Part shown: one piece after another, positions 29,456-40,162 of the stretch
Numbering within the stretch: position 1 is the first letter of the stretch
How the letters are laid out: every line of letters starts with the position of its first letter
Assembly (NCBI GenBank): GCA_003427395.1
Contig: BFEA01000388.1
Span: forward strand, 1,378,190-1,420,791
Direction of reading: 5' to 3'
Length of the DNA: 42,602 bases
DNA from: Chara braunii
Lineage: Eukaryota; Streptophyta; Charophyceae; Charales; Characeae
Translations under genes and position numbers: made by a program
The notes under the pieces: generated by a model
Told to the model about the DNA's origin: nothing
Seen by the model: only the letters and a program-made list of their open reading frames with translations
Databases searched by the model: none

Positions 29456-29992
29456 CAATGTGATGAATGAAAACATGCAACTTGAAGCAGGAGCTGTCAA
29501 TATGCATGAGGGGGCGGGGTGATGGAAAACTTGGCCTTACTATGGCGTATTGACTGTCAGTTATCATCCATATACTTATTAACTTATTCTGAATCTCTGA
29601 TATGTCTAAAACTATCTATAATTGTACTTGTGCCAACGCCCAATGGCTCATACTGTGTGAGGTGTAGTTGAGGTGTGTGATTGAGGATGTTTCTGAGTGT
29701 ATTGATTATCTCCTAGATCACTGTGCGGTGTAAGATGTGGCTGAGCATATTCGAGAGTGTGTGCTCTGTGGTATGCTCCTGGGTATGAGTCAGTTATTTA
29801 ACAGACAGATCCTATCAGACAACGCGTAACTAGTCCCTCCTTTTTTACCAATCTGCACTATTATCTTCCACCACCCAGTTCACCCAGTTCATGCTCCCTG
29901 CTTCTGGCTCTGATCGTCCTCTAGTGACTCCATTAGTCCCTTAACGTCTGTTGGCTGCGTTTCACCTATTGCCAGATCTTTTAGCTCTGAAG

Positions 29993-30016
29993 CCCTTAAA
30001 CCCTTAAACCCTTAAG
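29993..30016. repeat. CCCTTAAA short tandem repeat
   Basis: Three 8-base units, CCCTTAAA. It resembles a telomeric repeat only superficially, because the plant unit is CCCTAAA. Confidence 0.7.
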
Positions 30017-30333
30017 TCCTGATGGCAGCGTTCCACCTGATACATGGTCTGCATGTAGCTGTGACGGGCAGCCTAGGCCACCCACATTCCCTACCCACCC
30101 AGAGCTTCATGTATCTACCCAAGAATGCATCTGTTCCCACCGTCCCAGTCACACCGGGTGGAATTCCGTCTATTGTCTACTTTGCACAATCCAATATACA
30201 TGATCAGATCCATTATCATGACTTGGTTGCTGACTCCGTCTTCTGTCTCTGAGTAGTCTCTGAGTAGTCCCTCTTCCGCTGCTCCTCTCCTGGGAGGTCC
30301 TGGTTGGCCTGCCTTCTGTGAAAGGGATGAGGG

Positions 30334-30364
30334 GNGGGGGGGGGGGGGNNGGGGGNGGGNGGGT
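30334..30364. repeat. G-rich tract with ambiguous bases
   Basis: A run of G interrupted by six N (30335, 30349, 30350, 30356, 30360 and nearby), in a region giving only a proline-rich minus-strand frame (30608-30216) of doubtful meaning. Confidence 0.75.
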
Positions 30365-30598
30365 AGGAGGACAGGGGGACAGACCAGTGCCCGGGGCCCG
30401 GGGGATAGGGTTGCGAGGCGGGTTGGGGTAGGCCTTTGGAGAGTTCAGGAGGAGGAAGGTGGGTGTAGGGAGGGGAAGCAGGAGCCGGGAGTGTGTTGTG
30501 CCTTGTCATCCCGGAATTAGGATGCAGTTGGTCGGTTGGAATGGGAACTGGAAGTGGCTTCTCGGCAGACGTTCCCACTGTGGTTCTGTCAACAGCCA

Positions 30599-31565
30599 CT
30601 ACTTCCATCGCAGTTGGTTATGTTGGTCCAGTTCGCAGAGTCTATGCGCACCATCCACCCAGACAGACCGGAAATTGTCAGAGAGTTCATTCTGTTTGGT
30701 TGTATCTGATTCCTTTAGTAACGTATTTATGAGCTCTTGCCAAGCCGCATGTGTGTTAGTGGTGATTGCTTCTAGAATCGAGGCTCGAGCCTCCATATGG
30801 CCATATGTGTGCTGCCTGTTCTCATATGCACATCTCATTCGCCATGCAACCATGAGCAGTGGAAGCCTTGTTACTTTCAGCAGGTTGAGGCTGAAGGGTG
30901 TCCACATGGGCCGAGGGGGGCGAATCCCCCAAAAGAATAACCTTGAAGTCCCATGGGAAGTGGATGCCCGTTAGATGATGCCATGCTGTGTCCCACCATT
31001 GCCAAAGTTGAGCCACCATGGAGCAGTCCAGTAGACAATGTCGGAGTGTAGCTCGTTTCTTGGGGGGGGTTCTACCACAGTAGGTGCATAGTGGAGGCAA
31101 CACTCCTCGCCTCCAAATTTGTTTTGGATAGGCAGGCAACTGTGGATAATCTGCCACTGCAATGCACGCAGGTTGGTAGGGCACACAACCGAGTGGGTGG
31201 CTCATCTGAGTGTTTTTAAATCTTCCGTGTTGAGGGGGCAGTCTCTCGCCCATCGCAGTTTTATTGATTCGAATATGTGTGCCGGTTTCCTCGCTGTTCG
31301 GTACCCATCTTTGACTGTGCACTACCAGATCTGGAGCTTACAAGATCCTCCCATGTCTCATTCCCATTCTTGTGGGTCTAGTGGCAGCTCACATAGGGGG
31401 GTGGCCGGCTCATAGGCAAATAGTCCATTGTTATTATCACTAATCACACATATTCTAACAAGTCTTGTGGTGGGTGCGCAACAGTCCAGGTCTGCATGAC
31501 AGTCCAATTTGGGCCATCTATCTCCTGGGAGGTGTGGTGTGTATGCGTTAAGCCTCGCCTCGTGT

Positions 31566-31568
<3 letters not shown>
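30599..31568 (-). pseudogene. LINE B C-terminal zinc-like domain
   Basis: Frames 31568-31330, 31322-30822 and 30907-30599 continue one another with shifts. LPLDPQEWEW and VKDGYRTARKP lead to PLCTYCGRTP and RHCLLDCSMVAQLWQWWD, a C-x2-C...H-C-x3-C pattern matching the zf-RVT domain of plant LINEs, followed by LLMVAWRMRCAYENR. The same order occurs in LINE A. All zinc ligands are present. The region starts exactly where the inserted fragment's poly(T) ends. Confidence 0.7.
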
Positions 31569-31638
<70 letters not shown>

Positions 31639-32807
31639 GGGCTCAGTGCCCAAGGCTGATATTATGAATAAGAAGATTGAGGTCGGGGTCCTCACAGTCT
31701 ACCCGGATTGGGCGAAACGAACATGCTGAGAACCGGGCTCAGCGTCCCTCATGTGATGATGATGATGATGATGATGATGCGAATTCCTCTGCTCTATTCA
31801 CCCTTTGTTTGTAAAGAAAAGGCGCTGCCTCTTCACCCTTATCATCTGGGCGCCAGATTTGCCTATTATTCCAAGCTGTGCTGTTCAAAGAGCTAAAGAC
31901 TGTTTGCTGAAAAGATCTTTTAGTTCCCATACCTTGAAGTAGGAACAATTGTTGATGTTGAAGGGGGGAAGGGATCTAAAAATTCTGAGAGAGGGCGCAT
32001 AGGAATTGCAGTGTCAATAGTTGTCTTGTCATAGAAAAACAATTTATAGTCTCTTTTGATTTCAACCTCGTCATCACTTTCTACCCCATTCCATATAACT
32101 TTGCCTAGCCTCCTTCCCTTGTTTCCGCCCAGCCAGTTATGACTGAATTTTTGGAAATATGATTGTATTTCTTTTTATTGCATAAGAATTGAACTTTTTC
32201 CTTCGTTTGGGACCATTTTGTAAGAATGTCTGTTTCAATTTGTTGTTTGATAGTTTCTGTGAAGTCTGGTCCATCCAGTCTGACTCCTTCTCATTCGTAA
32301 GTGCATCTTCTCATCCAGATGACCCACACGATAGCTCTTCTCCCTGTATAGAAAAAATTATCAATAAATTCCTCCTGATTTTCCATTAATTCTTGATTGG
32401 GGGTCCAAACTTCCAGCAAAATAGCTCTCCACCCCCATGGCCATGAAACTTGTGAGACTAGTTTTGACCATATGCGGTCCCACCACCTCCATAGCCAAAT
32501 GGACCCTGGACACTACATAAAGATGTGTTTTATAGTTTCTGGAATTTTCCTACTTGGAAAAGCTGATGTGCAAAATTTGCACCATCTTGTTGCAATTCCT
32601 TTCTGTTCCAGGGAGGATCTATCAATTAGCCAATCATTTGTTGGGAGACATCTGTGCTCATTTTGCCATTGTAGAGAAGCAATTTTGGATGGTTTGTTTT
32701 TTACTGTTTTAAACCACTTAACCGGTTTCAGTTCTTGGGGATCGGTCAGTCCTCTGGTCGTACCACCCACTCCCACTGCCTTAATGTCGGACCTCTCTTG
32801 AGTTTCA
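31569..32807 (-). mobile_element. 5'-truncated LINE A-type copy inside LINE B
   Basis: On the minus strand it opens with SREVRH-like and KPVKWFKTVKNKPSKIASLQ sequence, then the zinc segment WCKFCTSAFPSRKIPETIKH, then NWLGGNKGRRLGKV and DYKLFFYDK, which align with LINE A at 11.6-11.0 kb. It then has the 3'UTR, a tail repeat (31640-31757) and a 66-base poly(A), seen as T at 31569-31634. LINE B coding sequence stops on one side (PLAWV near 32811) and resumes on the other (EARLNAYTPHLPGD at 31568). No target duplication is evident. Confidence 0.75.
31755..31780. repeat. (GAT)n microsatellite
   Basis: About eight GAT units within the 3'UTR of the truncated LINE copy, giving only Met or Ser homopolymers in translation. 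Confidence 0.9.
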
Positions 32808-32810
32808 TAC

Positions 32811-33612
32811 CCATGCGAGGGGGACAACGTCTAGGATCTCTTGCAGTGCCTCCTCCATCTTTCTAATGTGGTCGAGCTTTTGTCGAAGATCCTCGATCGA
32901 CAGCCACGTGCTTGCTTGAATATTCCACACATCACCAACGTTGTAAAATCTCTTTCCTCACCCAAGGGAGTCAGTTGGAACCTGTTTGGAGCGAGAACGG
33001 GTTGCCCGTATGATCTAATATGCATGAACTCCCAAACAGAGGTTGTCTCCATATTTCGTCTCATCTAAGCTGCACAGGTTTTTGGGCCGGACCTTGTTCT
33101 CTCCATAGACACGACATGTTGGTCCAGAGGGGATCGACCCTGAGGTCTCCTTTGGTTGTGGCAGCAGGCTTATCGTCTCTTCTATTGGGGGGGGGCGCGG
33201 GGATTGACCAATGTTTGTTGGTCAGCCATCGCAGCGGATGGATTCGGTTGATATCAGTGCATTGTGGTGCAAGTGCGAAGATTTGGATGGATGCACATGG
33301 TGTCCAAGGGATATCATTGTCTAGCAATCATCTTATAATAAACTTAAATATCAGCGCTTTTGTTTCATTTTCCGGGTCAATTAGTCCTAACTCTCCTTTG
33401 GCACGTGATTGTATGATGACATCCCATGCCACCGTTCTGATACATGTGGTGCATTCATAGTCCCCACGCCAGAGGTAGGCGAACGCAACCTGTTTTAATG
33501 TCATTAATTGTCTCTTGCTAAGTTGTCAAAAGACCACTTTATACCATATTGCCACAAAAATGGCATTGTTAATTGTCAGGACTCTGCCCACCAGCGAAGT
33601 ATTAATAGTCTC
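32811..33612 (-). pseudogene. LINE B RT C-terminal connection
   Basis: Broken frames (33327-33061, 33064-32831) include RWLTNKHWSIP, WREQGPAQKP, LGEERDFTTLVMCGIF and ALQEILDVVPLAW. LINE A has the equivalent stretch at 12.1-12.5 kb. It joins the RT to the C-terminal zinc domain and is cut off after PLAWV by the inserted copy. Confidence 0.5.
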
Positions 33613-34480
33613 TCAAAGATCCATACGTTGAATTGTTGTATCAACAAGTTTGTCGCCATGGTCTTGGTCTTGTGGGGGGCCAAGTGTAGTGAGATTTACT
33701 CCCAACACTCTGATGGCAACATCCAGAGGTTTGCAATCTACCCGGGGACCGTCTGGCGGAGGGTTCTCCTCGCTGCTGAGCCACCACCCCTCTGTCTTAG
33801 TGCCCCAGTTTACTTTCATATTCGCCGCTACCTCGAAGAGATGGATCGTATGTGCCAGTGCCTGGAAGCTGGCCGGGCTAGCTCTAAAGAGGACGGTGAG
33901 GTCATCAACGAATATGGAAGTGAGCGGGACTAAGTGATACAGGATTTCCTGCACCTCAATTATCTGTATCTCTGGGTTGGCCCTTATCATAGCCGCCAAC
34001 GCTTCCATCACGAGGACAAAGAGCATCGGGGCTATGAAATCGCCTTGTCTCACAAATCTCTGCAATCTGAATGGCGGTGTGAGGTGCCCATTCATCATGA
34101 CGTTTGTGGCTGCAGTTCGGTGCAATATGTTTACCCATTTTAAAAATTTGGGGCCGAAGTTCATTTTGTTAAGGCACCGTTCCAGGAAAGTCTCGGTCCA
34201 CATGATCGTATGCCTTTTCAAAATCAGTGAAGAGAATGACAGTGTCCACTCTGCGTTGTCTTACGTACTTGATGGTTTCATTGACTAACAGGATATTATC
34301 CTGTATATTTCGATAGGGCATGAATCGAGATGTGAGAGGTGGGGGCGAAGTCTGTTAGCCCAGACTTTTGCCACAATTTTATAGGGTACCGGAAGGAGGG
34401 TAATAGGTATGTAGTTTCGTATGTCTTCTTTGTCTCTCTTTTTGTAGATGAGAGTTGTGACCCCCTAGCCAATCATATCC
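33613..34480 (-). pseudogene. LINE B reverse transcriptase
   Basis: Read on the minus strand: TLIYKKRDKEDIRNYIPIT near 34440, motif A FTDFEKAYDHVD (about 34194-34240), then in the frame 34221-33613 motif B VRQGDFIAPMLFVLVMEA, motif C SIFVDDLTVLF with both Asp residues, and WGTKTEGWW. Unlike LINE A, the DD pair is intact. A frameshift near 34210-34221 and one upstream break the ORF. The family activity is target-primed reverse transcription of the element's RNA. Confidence 0.85.
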
Positions 34481-34632
34481 CCGAACGTCTCCTCTTTGTA
34501 GACTGCATAAACATATTGACATAAATCCTCTTGGAATGTCTCCCAGAAGTGGAGTCAGTATTCTTTGGGGAAAAAATTGATTCCTGGGGTCTTCTCATCA
34601 CCCATATCCCGCAGGGCTAATAACATGTCCTC

Positions 34633-35325
34633 CTATGTGATGGGTGTCTCCATAGCTTCCTTTTGTTGTGTGGTGAGCATTGATGGGATAGCATTTAGGA
34701 GGGTGTCTCTCGCATTCTGCAGTGTGTGTTGCGAATATTGATTGGTTTCTGATGTGAAAAGCCGTTTGTAGTACTCTAAGGCATACTCAACTATCTTATA
34801 AGCATTGGATGTCAGCGGTTGGTTGTTATCGAACGGGTGTCTGAGGGAGGAAACCATGCTTTGTCTCTTCCTAGCCTTAGCTTTCCGGAAGAATGTTTTC
34901 GTCATCATTCCTTCCGTTGCATCCTTCGTGAGTATGACCTGGATTCTCCATTTGTGGGACTGGTTATCCAAATATTCTTGTAATTGGGCCCCAACCCTTT
35001 GGAGTGCATCGTAGGTGTCTGTGTTCATGGGATGGTCCATGAGCTGGGCATCCCACTCCTCCAGGCGGGCCATAAGTCTCTCCAGATTCTCCTTACGCTC
35101 CCTTGCATTTTTGATCGAGTACTTTACTCTTTCCCGAAGTTGTGTGATGTCGTCATTGAACCAATGGACTAGCCTGGCATCCCGGGGTTTATGTGTAGAC
35201 CAACACGCCCAGAACTCCTTAACCATGGTGTCAAAAGAAGGGAGTTTAAGGAGCATAGTGTTAAATTTGAAGAAGCCTGGTCCTTTGGTTATATGTGAGT
35301 GAAAGGATAGGCCTGTCACTATCAT
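34633..35325 (-). pseudogene. LINE B linker between endonuclease and RT
   Basis: A 230-residue open frame, the longest intact piece of LINE B: GPGFFKFNTMLLKLPSF, charged helical stretches (RERVKYSIKNARERKENLER), KTFFRKAKARKRQ and YYKRLFTSE. Position and phrasing match LINE A at 13.8-14.7 kb. It carries no catalytic motif and is the usual connector that begins right after the endonuclease D-H motif. Confidence 0.65.
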
Positions 35326-35394
35326 TCAGTGATCAAAGGACTTACACGACGAGATAGTACAAATGTCCGCAACTGTGAGTAGTCCCGAGATTTC

Positions 35395-36201
35395 TTATGA
35401 GATTAAGGCCAGGTCGATCCTAGAATTCACAATGCCTCTGTCGCCCCTCGAGCTCACACACGTATAGGCCCTTTTAGAGGGATGGAGATGTCTATAAGTG
35501 TCTATGAGTCCTAGGTACGCCATTATATGTCCGAAAGCTGTGACATCAGGGCCGCCTTGGACCGGGGCAGTCCGGGGATTTTGAGAGGGGGACCGCCTGT
35601 CTATCATGGGATTCGGTGTTGTGTTGAATTCCCCTTCTATGATGATGGGGCCATCTCGGGGTAGTAGATGTTGAAGCGCCGTAAAAAATGCGACCCTGCT
35701 CCCAAGATCGTTAGGTGCATATATACAAGCCACATACAACATTTCAGTTCCTAGTGTGGCTCTGAGCCACACCCATCTGCCTTCCTCTGTGTCCCACTCA
35801 GCATACTGGGGGATAATCCTAGATGTGGGGTGAGCCCACAAGGCCACCCTTGTAGATGTTGTCGCCCTTGCCGAAGCCGCAAAGGAAGTGTGCGGCCAGA
35901 TTTGTTTGGCCTTGGCCTGGTGTGTGGGGGGATCCGTGAGATGAGTCTCTTGGACTGCGACCACATCCGGCTAAGTACCTCCTGTATCCTGTGTTATTTG
36001 ATTCCAAATAGCTTGTCGTTTCTGTTCGTTTGCCTGAGCCAGACCATTAACATTAATAGATCTGATGTCCAAATCTGCGTTCTCAATTTTCTTGGCCCAA
36101 ATCGGTGGCCGGCGGAGCTGGGCGAGGGGGTCTGGGGCAGGGGCGTTGGGGTTTTCTTTGCTGATTGCCCTGCAGCGAAGGGTACTGAGAGTGGTGTACA
36201 A
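35395..36201 (-). pseudogene. LINE B AP-like endonuclease
   Basis: The first piece (36201-35971) contains DIRSINVNGLAQANEQKR, the N-terminal motif with its Asn. The second (35964-35395) has VAVQETHL with the catalytic Glu, YVACIYAPND, IIEGEFNTTPN where GDFN is usual (Asp to Glu), and SRIDLALIS. A stop between 35964 and 35971 separates the two in the same frame. The D-H motif should follow near 35330. As in LINE A, this enzyme would nick target DNA. The GEFN change probably weakens catalysis. Confidence 0.8.
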
Positions 36202-36332
36202 GGCTCCCCTCAGTCACCGAGTGCCCTGCTGGGAGGTGGCCGTCCATCTGCTCCTTGCTTACAAAGGATGCTTGGGGCAGTGGAGTTTTGTAAGGCCCAC
36301 GACTTGTCCGGACCGTAGGTTATGAGAGATCT

Positions 36333-36752
36333 TCAAAACCCAGCCTGGAGGTGTCTAACGAATGGCGGATCATCCCATTGTTGGTGTGCCTCCAACACGT
36401 CCTCTTCAGAATCTACAAGAATCCGTAGAAAGAGGGTGTGTTCCTCTGTGGTCCAAGTGATATTCGACCGCAGTCTGGCTGTGGGCATGTTCAACAGTTG
36501 ATGTTTGGTCATCCATTGCAGGTGGGCATCCTCATGTTGTGTTGTGTCAGCCTGTGGAAATAACAAGAGGATTGGGGTCACCCCCTTCGGGAACAGTATG
36601 TCTTGGGGGAGGACAGTTCCAAATGCATTTGTATCATCGTTCTGCATGACATGCAACTTGACCTTGCCTCTTGTAAGTATCTGGGAGGCATGGCCCCTCC
36701 ATCCCTGTAGTGTGTAACCCTGCTCCTCGGAGGCAAAACCGCAACCCCGGCA
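36333..36752 (-). pseudogene. Possible LINE B ORF1 end
   Basis: A minus-strand frame open from at least 36752: CRGCGFASEEQGYTLQGWRG near its start (a CxxC with a following His), then FGTVLPQDILFPKG, WMTKHQLLNMP and WTTEEHTLFLRILVDS. It stops at 36333, just upstream of the endonuclease. I do not recognise a domain. Its place suggests the C-terminal part of ORF1. ORF1 N-terminal parts are not visible beyond 36752. Confidence 0.4.
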
Positions 36753-37124
36753 GACCAGATAATAGGTAGTTGTCTTTTTCTTATGTTCGCTTTGTTGAAC
36801 CTTTTCTATGATGTAAGGGATGCCGGACCCGTTTTCCGGCTTTTATAATTCAAAAGCAGTCGTCGTATGAACCAAGCCAGAGTGCCTGGATCATACGACA
36901 TTTGGCTGCCAGTGTTCTGGTATTAAAAAAAAAAAAGAAAAAAAAAAAAGGAATGGACTGGTCACTGGAGCAATGTTTGTATAAAAAAAGGATTCGTTAT
37001 GGGTAACATCGAGGGATGACAAGGGGTGAAAACTATGTGTATGTGAAGAATCAAAGAAAAGAGAAAAGTTTGTAAGCATTTTTATCCTCCTCTTCCCCCA
37101 TGCAATGCCTTTATAGCATGGCAA
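36753..37124. other. Boundary region of LINE B, no gene
   Basis: Contains TGATGTAAGGGATGCCGG (36809-36826, shared with 8121-8138) and an A-rich run at 36923-36950. Predicted frames are repeat-driven. Confidence 0.4.
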
Positions 37125-37210
37125 CCGGCCAGACTTCTGGACCGGAATCCAGACAGTCCGGTTGTCTGGGTTTGGGTCGGTGTCCGGTCCGGTAGGTCCG
37201 GATTGGGCCC
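37125..37210. repeat. TCCGG/CCAGAC motif island
   Basis: CCAGAC, CTGGACCGG, CCAGACAGTCCGG, GTCTGG, GTCCGGTCCGG and GTCCGGATT are crowded into about 85 bases. Confidence 0.6.
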
Positions 37211-37359
37211 AATTTTGAAAAATTCGATTTTTTTTTGGGGGGGGGTCTAGGGCGTTTTTCGGGTCCTAGGCTCCCCCCAAAAAATGCCCCCGGTATTTTT
37301 TACCTGTTTCAGGGCCTACCGAACGCCGCCAGAGGCCTCAGCTCCCTCTGCTATTGTAC

Positions 37360-37440
37360 TACGGTGGTAACTCATCGGAAGAGGACGAGTCCGATTCCGA
37401 AGATGAAGCACTGGCTGCAAAGCACCACAGCTCATCAAGC

Positions 37441-37442
<2 letters not shown>
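37360..37442 (+). other. Possible acidic C-terminus of an old ORF
   Basis: One frame reads SSEEDESDSEDEALAAKHH followed by a short Ser run and a TAG stop at 37440-37442. The composition resembles an acidic nuclear or gag tail, but no upstream exon or ORF can be linked to it. Confidence 0.25.
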
Positions 37443-37527
<85 letters not shown>

Positions 37528-37528
37528 N

Positions 37529-37604
<76 letters not shown>
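37443..37604. repeat. (GA)n microsatellite
   Basis: About 80 GA units, broken only by an ambiguous base at 37528 that probably marks an unresolved repeat length. Confidence 0.95.
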
Positions 37605-37606
<2 letters not shown>

Positions 37607-38188
37607 GATTTTGGTCAGATCTGAGATCCCATGTTAGATCTGGTCCTGGCCAGATCTCCGATCCATTCTTACGCAGATCTGAATATCCTAACAGTTTAAA
37701 TTTTCATTTTTCATATGACTACGATTTAGAAAAAGAAGTCTACCTTCATAGTTCAAAATTCTGTTTCTTTCTGTTTTTCGTACTCTTTTCTGAGGTGTCT
37801 TGGGATTGGTCTTTTGAGATCTGGTTTCAACTTTCTAGTGTTGTGTGAACCTTTACGAATGTCTGTGACATTAGGCATCGCTCCACTACTCCGGAAATGC
37901 ACAAAAGAAAAAATCATGGCGATGTATCTTTCCTTGTTCTAGCGGAAGATTCACTCTCGTTTTGCACATTTAGAGAGTGGTGGAGTGAGGCCCAGTATGA
38001 AGCTGTCAAGTTGTGAATAGCGAGAGACAGTGAGTACTAAATTTCATCCCCTTACTCGCAACTGCCATTGATTGTGTTCATTAAACTGACTTCATTTGTA
38101 TTTAGTACTGATTATAACTAATGTCCTAAGTTTAGTACTGTTTATTACTTTCCATTTTTTTTTTTTTTTTTTTATTTTTTTTTTGGGT
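37605..38188. other. AT-rich stretch, nothing recognised
   Basis: Starts with spaced AGATCTG words (for example near 37617, 37636, 37652 and 37676). No coding motif, RNA gene or element end seen. Confidence 0.35.
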
Positions 38189-38345
38189 CTGGACATTTTT
38201 TCGTGTCTGGTGTACTGGTCCGGGCGGTCCGGGTCCGGTCCTGTCCTGCTGTCCGGTGCCTGTCTGGATTACCGGACATCTGGACCAATCCAGGCGAATG
38301 TCTGGGCCTCGATCCAGACATGTCCGGGTTCGGGTACGCGGTTGC
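38189..38345. repeat. TCCGG/TCTGGA motif island
   Basis: GTCTGGAC, GTCTGG, GGTCCGGGCGGTCCGGGTCC, GTCCGG, GTCTGGA, CCGGACATCTGGACC and CCAGACATGTCCGGG lie within 157 bp, in both orientations, as in the 6236-6390 island. A T-rich run precedes it. Confidence 0.7.
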
Positions 38346-38489
38346 GATGCTTTATAGTCATTTTCTCTAATGCCCCTCTATGTGAAGGTTTTTTTTTTCT
38401 TTTTTCGAAAAGAGATGCCCTTTTATTCTGGGAGGGGACCCGTCCGGTTGCTAATCCCCGGCAAGCAGATAACAGAAAACAATGAGTTA

Positions 38490-38890
38490 GGGCCTCGTTC
38501 GACACCACTTGGAATTTGCTGTTTTTCAAGCAAGCATCATTTGACCCCGCCCTCATGACGTACCCTTGAAATCAGTACTTGTTTCCACATCCCCGCGTCC
38601 AAGTGTCCACCCTTCAAGCGGAAATGCGAACAACGAAAATCCCAAGGGTGCCTCGGGAGGTCACCTGGGGCGCAAGGGCTGGACCCTACAAAACGGGTAA
38701 TATACGGACCTTTTTCTTTTTTTCTTTTTTTTTCCACCAATCACCACTGTTCCTGGTGCAATGCCATCAGCACTTCAATTTCAAGGACGGCCATCTCAAG
38801 GGCAAGTTAGGGGAAATTAATCACCTTCCGTGAGTTAGGGTGACCTTGAAACTCAAGTATTGTGCCCTTCACTTCAGCAAATGAAGGGCT
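38490..38890. mobile_element. Partial PIF/Harbinger-like element
   Basis: Starts TTA + GGGCCTCGTTCGACACCACT, the TIR of the element at 38980-40050. Internal AAATTAATCACC...TTCCGT at 38815-38830 resembles the right subterminal part of that element. No matching right TIR is visible, so it is a truncated relative. The right end is approximate. Confidence 0.45.
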
Positions 38891-38979
38891 GAGAGAGAGA
38901 GCCTACTGTGAAAACGCCGAGTCATTGGAGGACGTTAGGGAAGGGATATCGGCAAGCTCCTCAGGTTCAGAAATACATA

Positions 38980-40050
38980 GGGCCTCCTTCAACACCACTA
39001 CAAAACCCTTACATGTAAGGTTTTCATTGTTCTACCCCTCCCTAATCACGAAGAAAAAGAAGTCGAACTTGTTTTCACATTCGCGGCCGTCAGGGCGGGC
39101 ACTACAAAAGTAAGGACTCCCCAGCCAAAACGGACGTTGACGTAAAGACACCCGTGGAGGTGACTTGAAAGTAGGGGGTGCACCCTTACATCCGCGAAAA
39201 AACCGTTTTTTTTTTTTGTTTTTTTTTTTTAACGTCAGATGTGTCTTTGGCATTCCTGGTCCGATAGCGGTTTTGTCCGGTAGACCGTGGGACAGTAATC
39301 CCACGGCAACCTCCAACGGCCGTGCGGTTCCCCGCCTGTGCCCCCGCAGTCCCTTCGGTTCACCATTTCAGCTGGCATTTGGAGGAGACCGTTGCGGGGG
39401 TCCGTGTGGAGGCGGTTGAGATGGCCGTTGGCGGTATTAGGTTCGAATTCGAATGCAGCTTGTCCACGATGCCTGTCGACACTGCCGCCCCTCCGCTGTC
39501 GTACTTTCCTGTGATCTTGTATATTGCAGTCCTCTGCCATCCATGCTTTGTCCTGATCGAAAGTTGACAGCTCTGTTCCTTGTCCTTTGCTGGAGGAGCG
39601 CATGGCTGACATGGTGAGGAAGACAACTCTGTTATTTTTCCTGTTCGTGGCGTTGGTACCGTTGATCATCCAGAACTTGTGCCAACTGGTGGCGCGGAAT
39701 TTGAATTCGAATGGTTAGGGTCTGCGTGCTCGTTCTGCTCGTCGGCGGATGACATTGCGCGCCCATATCACGGCCCTGCCTGGATTTGCGATGAGGCCGG
39801 ACCGGGTGTCCCACGGGCCCAAAGGTGGCGGACACGATTTTGTCCTGTGCAACTGTGGTTCGGACATTCGGAACCCTCTTTCGGCCGCTTAGAACGCAAA
39901 CGGAGGCACATGAAATGTAAGTGCGCTTACGTTTAGGGTTTTCGTAAGTGGTTCTGGAACGAAAAATGGGGTAAGGGGAAGTTAATCACATTTCCGTCAT
40001 AAGGGCACCCTTACAAAGTAAAGGTTTTGTAGTGGTGTCGAACGAGGCCC
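38980..40050. mobile_element. PIF/Harbinger-like TIR element
   Basis: The left end GGGCCTCCTTCAACACCACT (38980) and the right end, whose reverse complement starts GGGCCTCGTTCGACACCACT (ending 40050), are inverted, and the match goes on as ACAAAACC..TTAC. ATA flanks both sides (38977-38979 and 40051-40053), a 3-bp target duplication. The TIR sequence and 3-bp duplication suit PIF/Harbinger (Tourist-like) elements, although TWA is the usual target. The 1071-bp interior has no transposase motif. It contains paired TTCGAATTCGAATG-like words near 39442 and 39700. Confidence 0.7.
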
Positions 40051-40054
40051 ATAC

Positions 40055-40162
40055 CTACCGTCTTCACCCGAATAAAACGCCCGCTCATTATCGCTGCATC
40101 TGGACTGATTGTGCCAAATGCAGCTATAATGACCGAGCGTTCTATTCGGGTGAAGATGGTAG
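40055..40162. mobile_element. 108-bp hairpin MITE, same TIR as 2270-3831
   Basis: Bases 40055-40099 and the reverse complement of 40118-40162 match at 40 of 45 positions around an 18-base loop. The arm starts CTACCGTCTTCACCCGAATA, the same as the TIR of the 2270-3831 element minus its first three bases. It inserts two bases beyond the target duplication of the PIF-like element. Confidence 0.8.

Larger units (their letters stand above)
29309..36752 (-). mobile_element. LINE B, interrupted non-LTR retrotransposon
   Basis: Minus-strand order: an ORF1 end with a CxxC (about 36752-36333), endonuclease (36201-35395), linker (35325-34633), RT (34480-33613), RT C-terminal part (to about 32811), then an inserted LINE fragment (32807-31569), the rest of the C-terminal domain (31568-30599), and a long 3'UTR ending in the conserved tail and poly(A) at 29309. 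It is more GC-rich than LINE A but has the same domain order. The assignment of the 29309-29455 tail to this element is probable, not certain, because 1.1 kb of non-coding sequence lies between. Confidence 0.75.

Noticed and set aside
37235-37624. Arg-Glu repeat ORF
   Set aside because: It is the translation of the GA microsatellite.
39235-39669. 144-residue minus-strand ORF inside the PIF-like element
   Set aside because: No transposase or other domain visible; overlapping frames of similar length exist on both strands.
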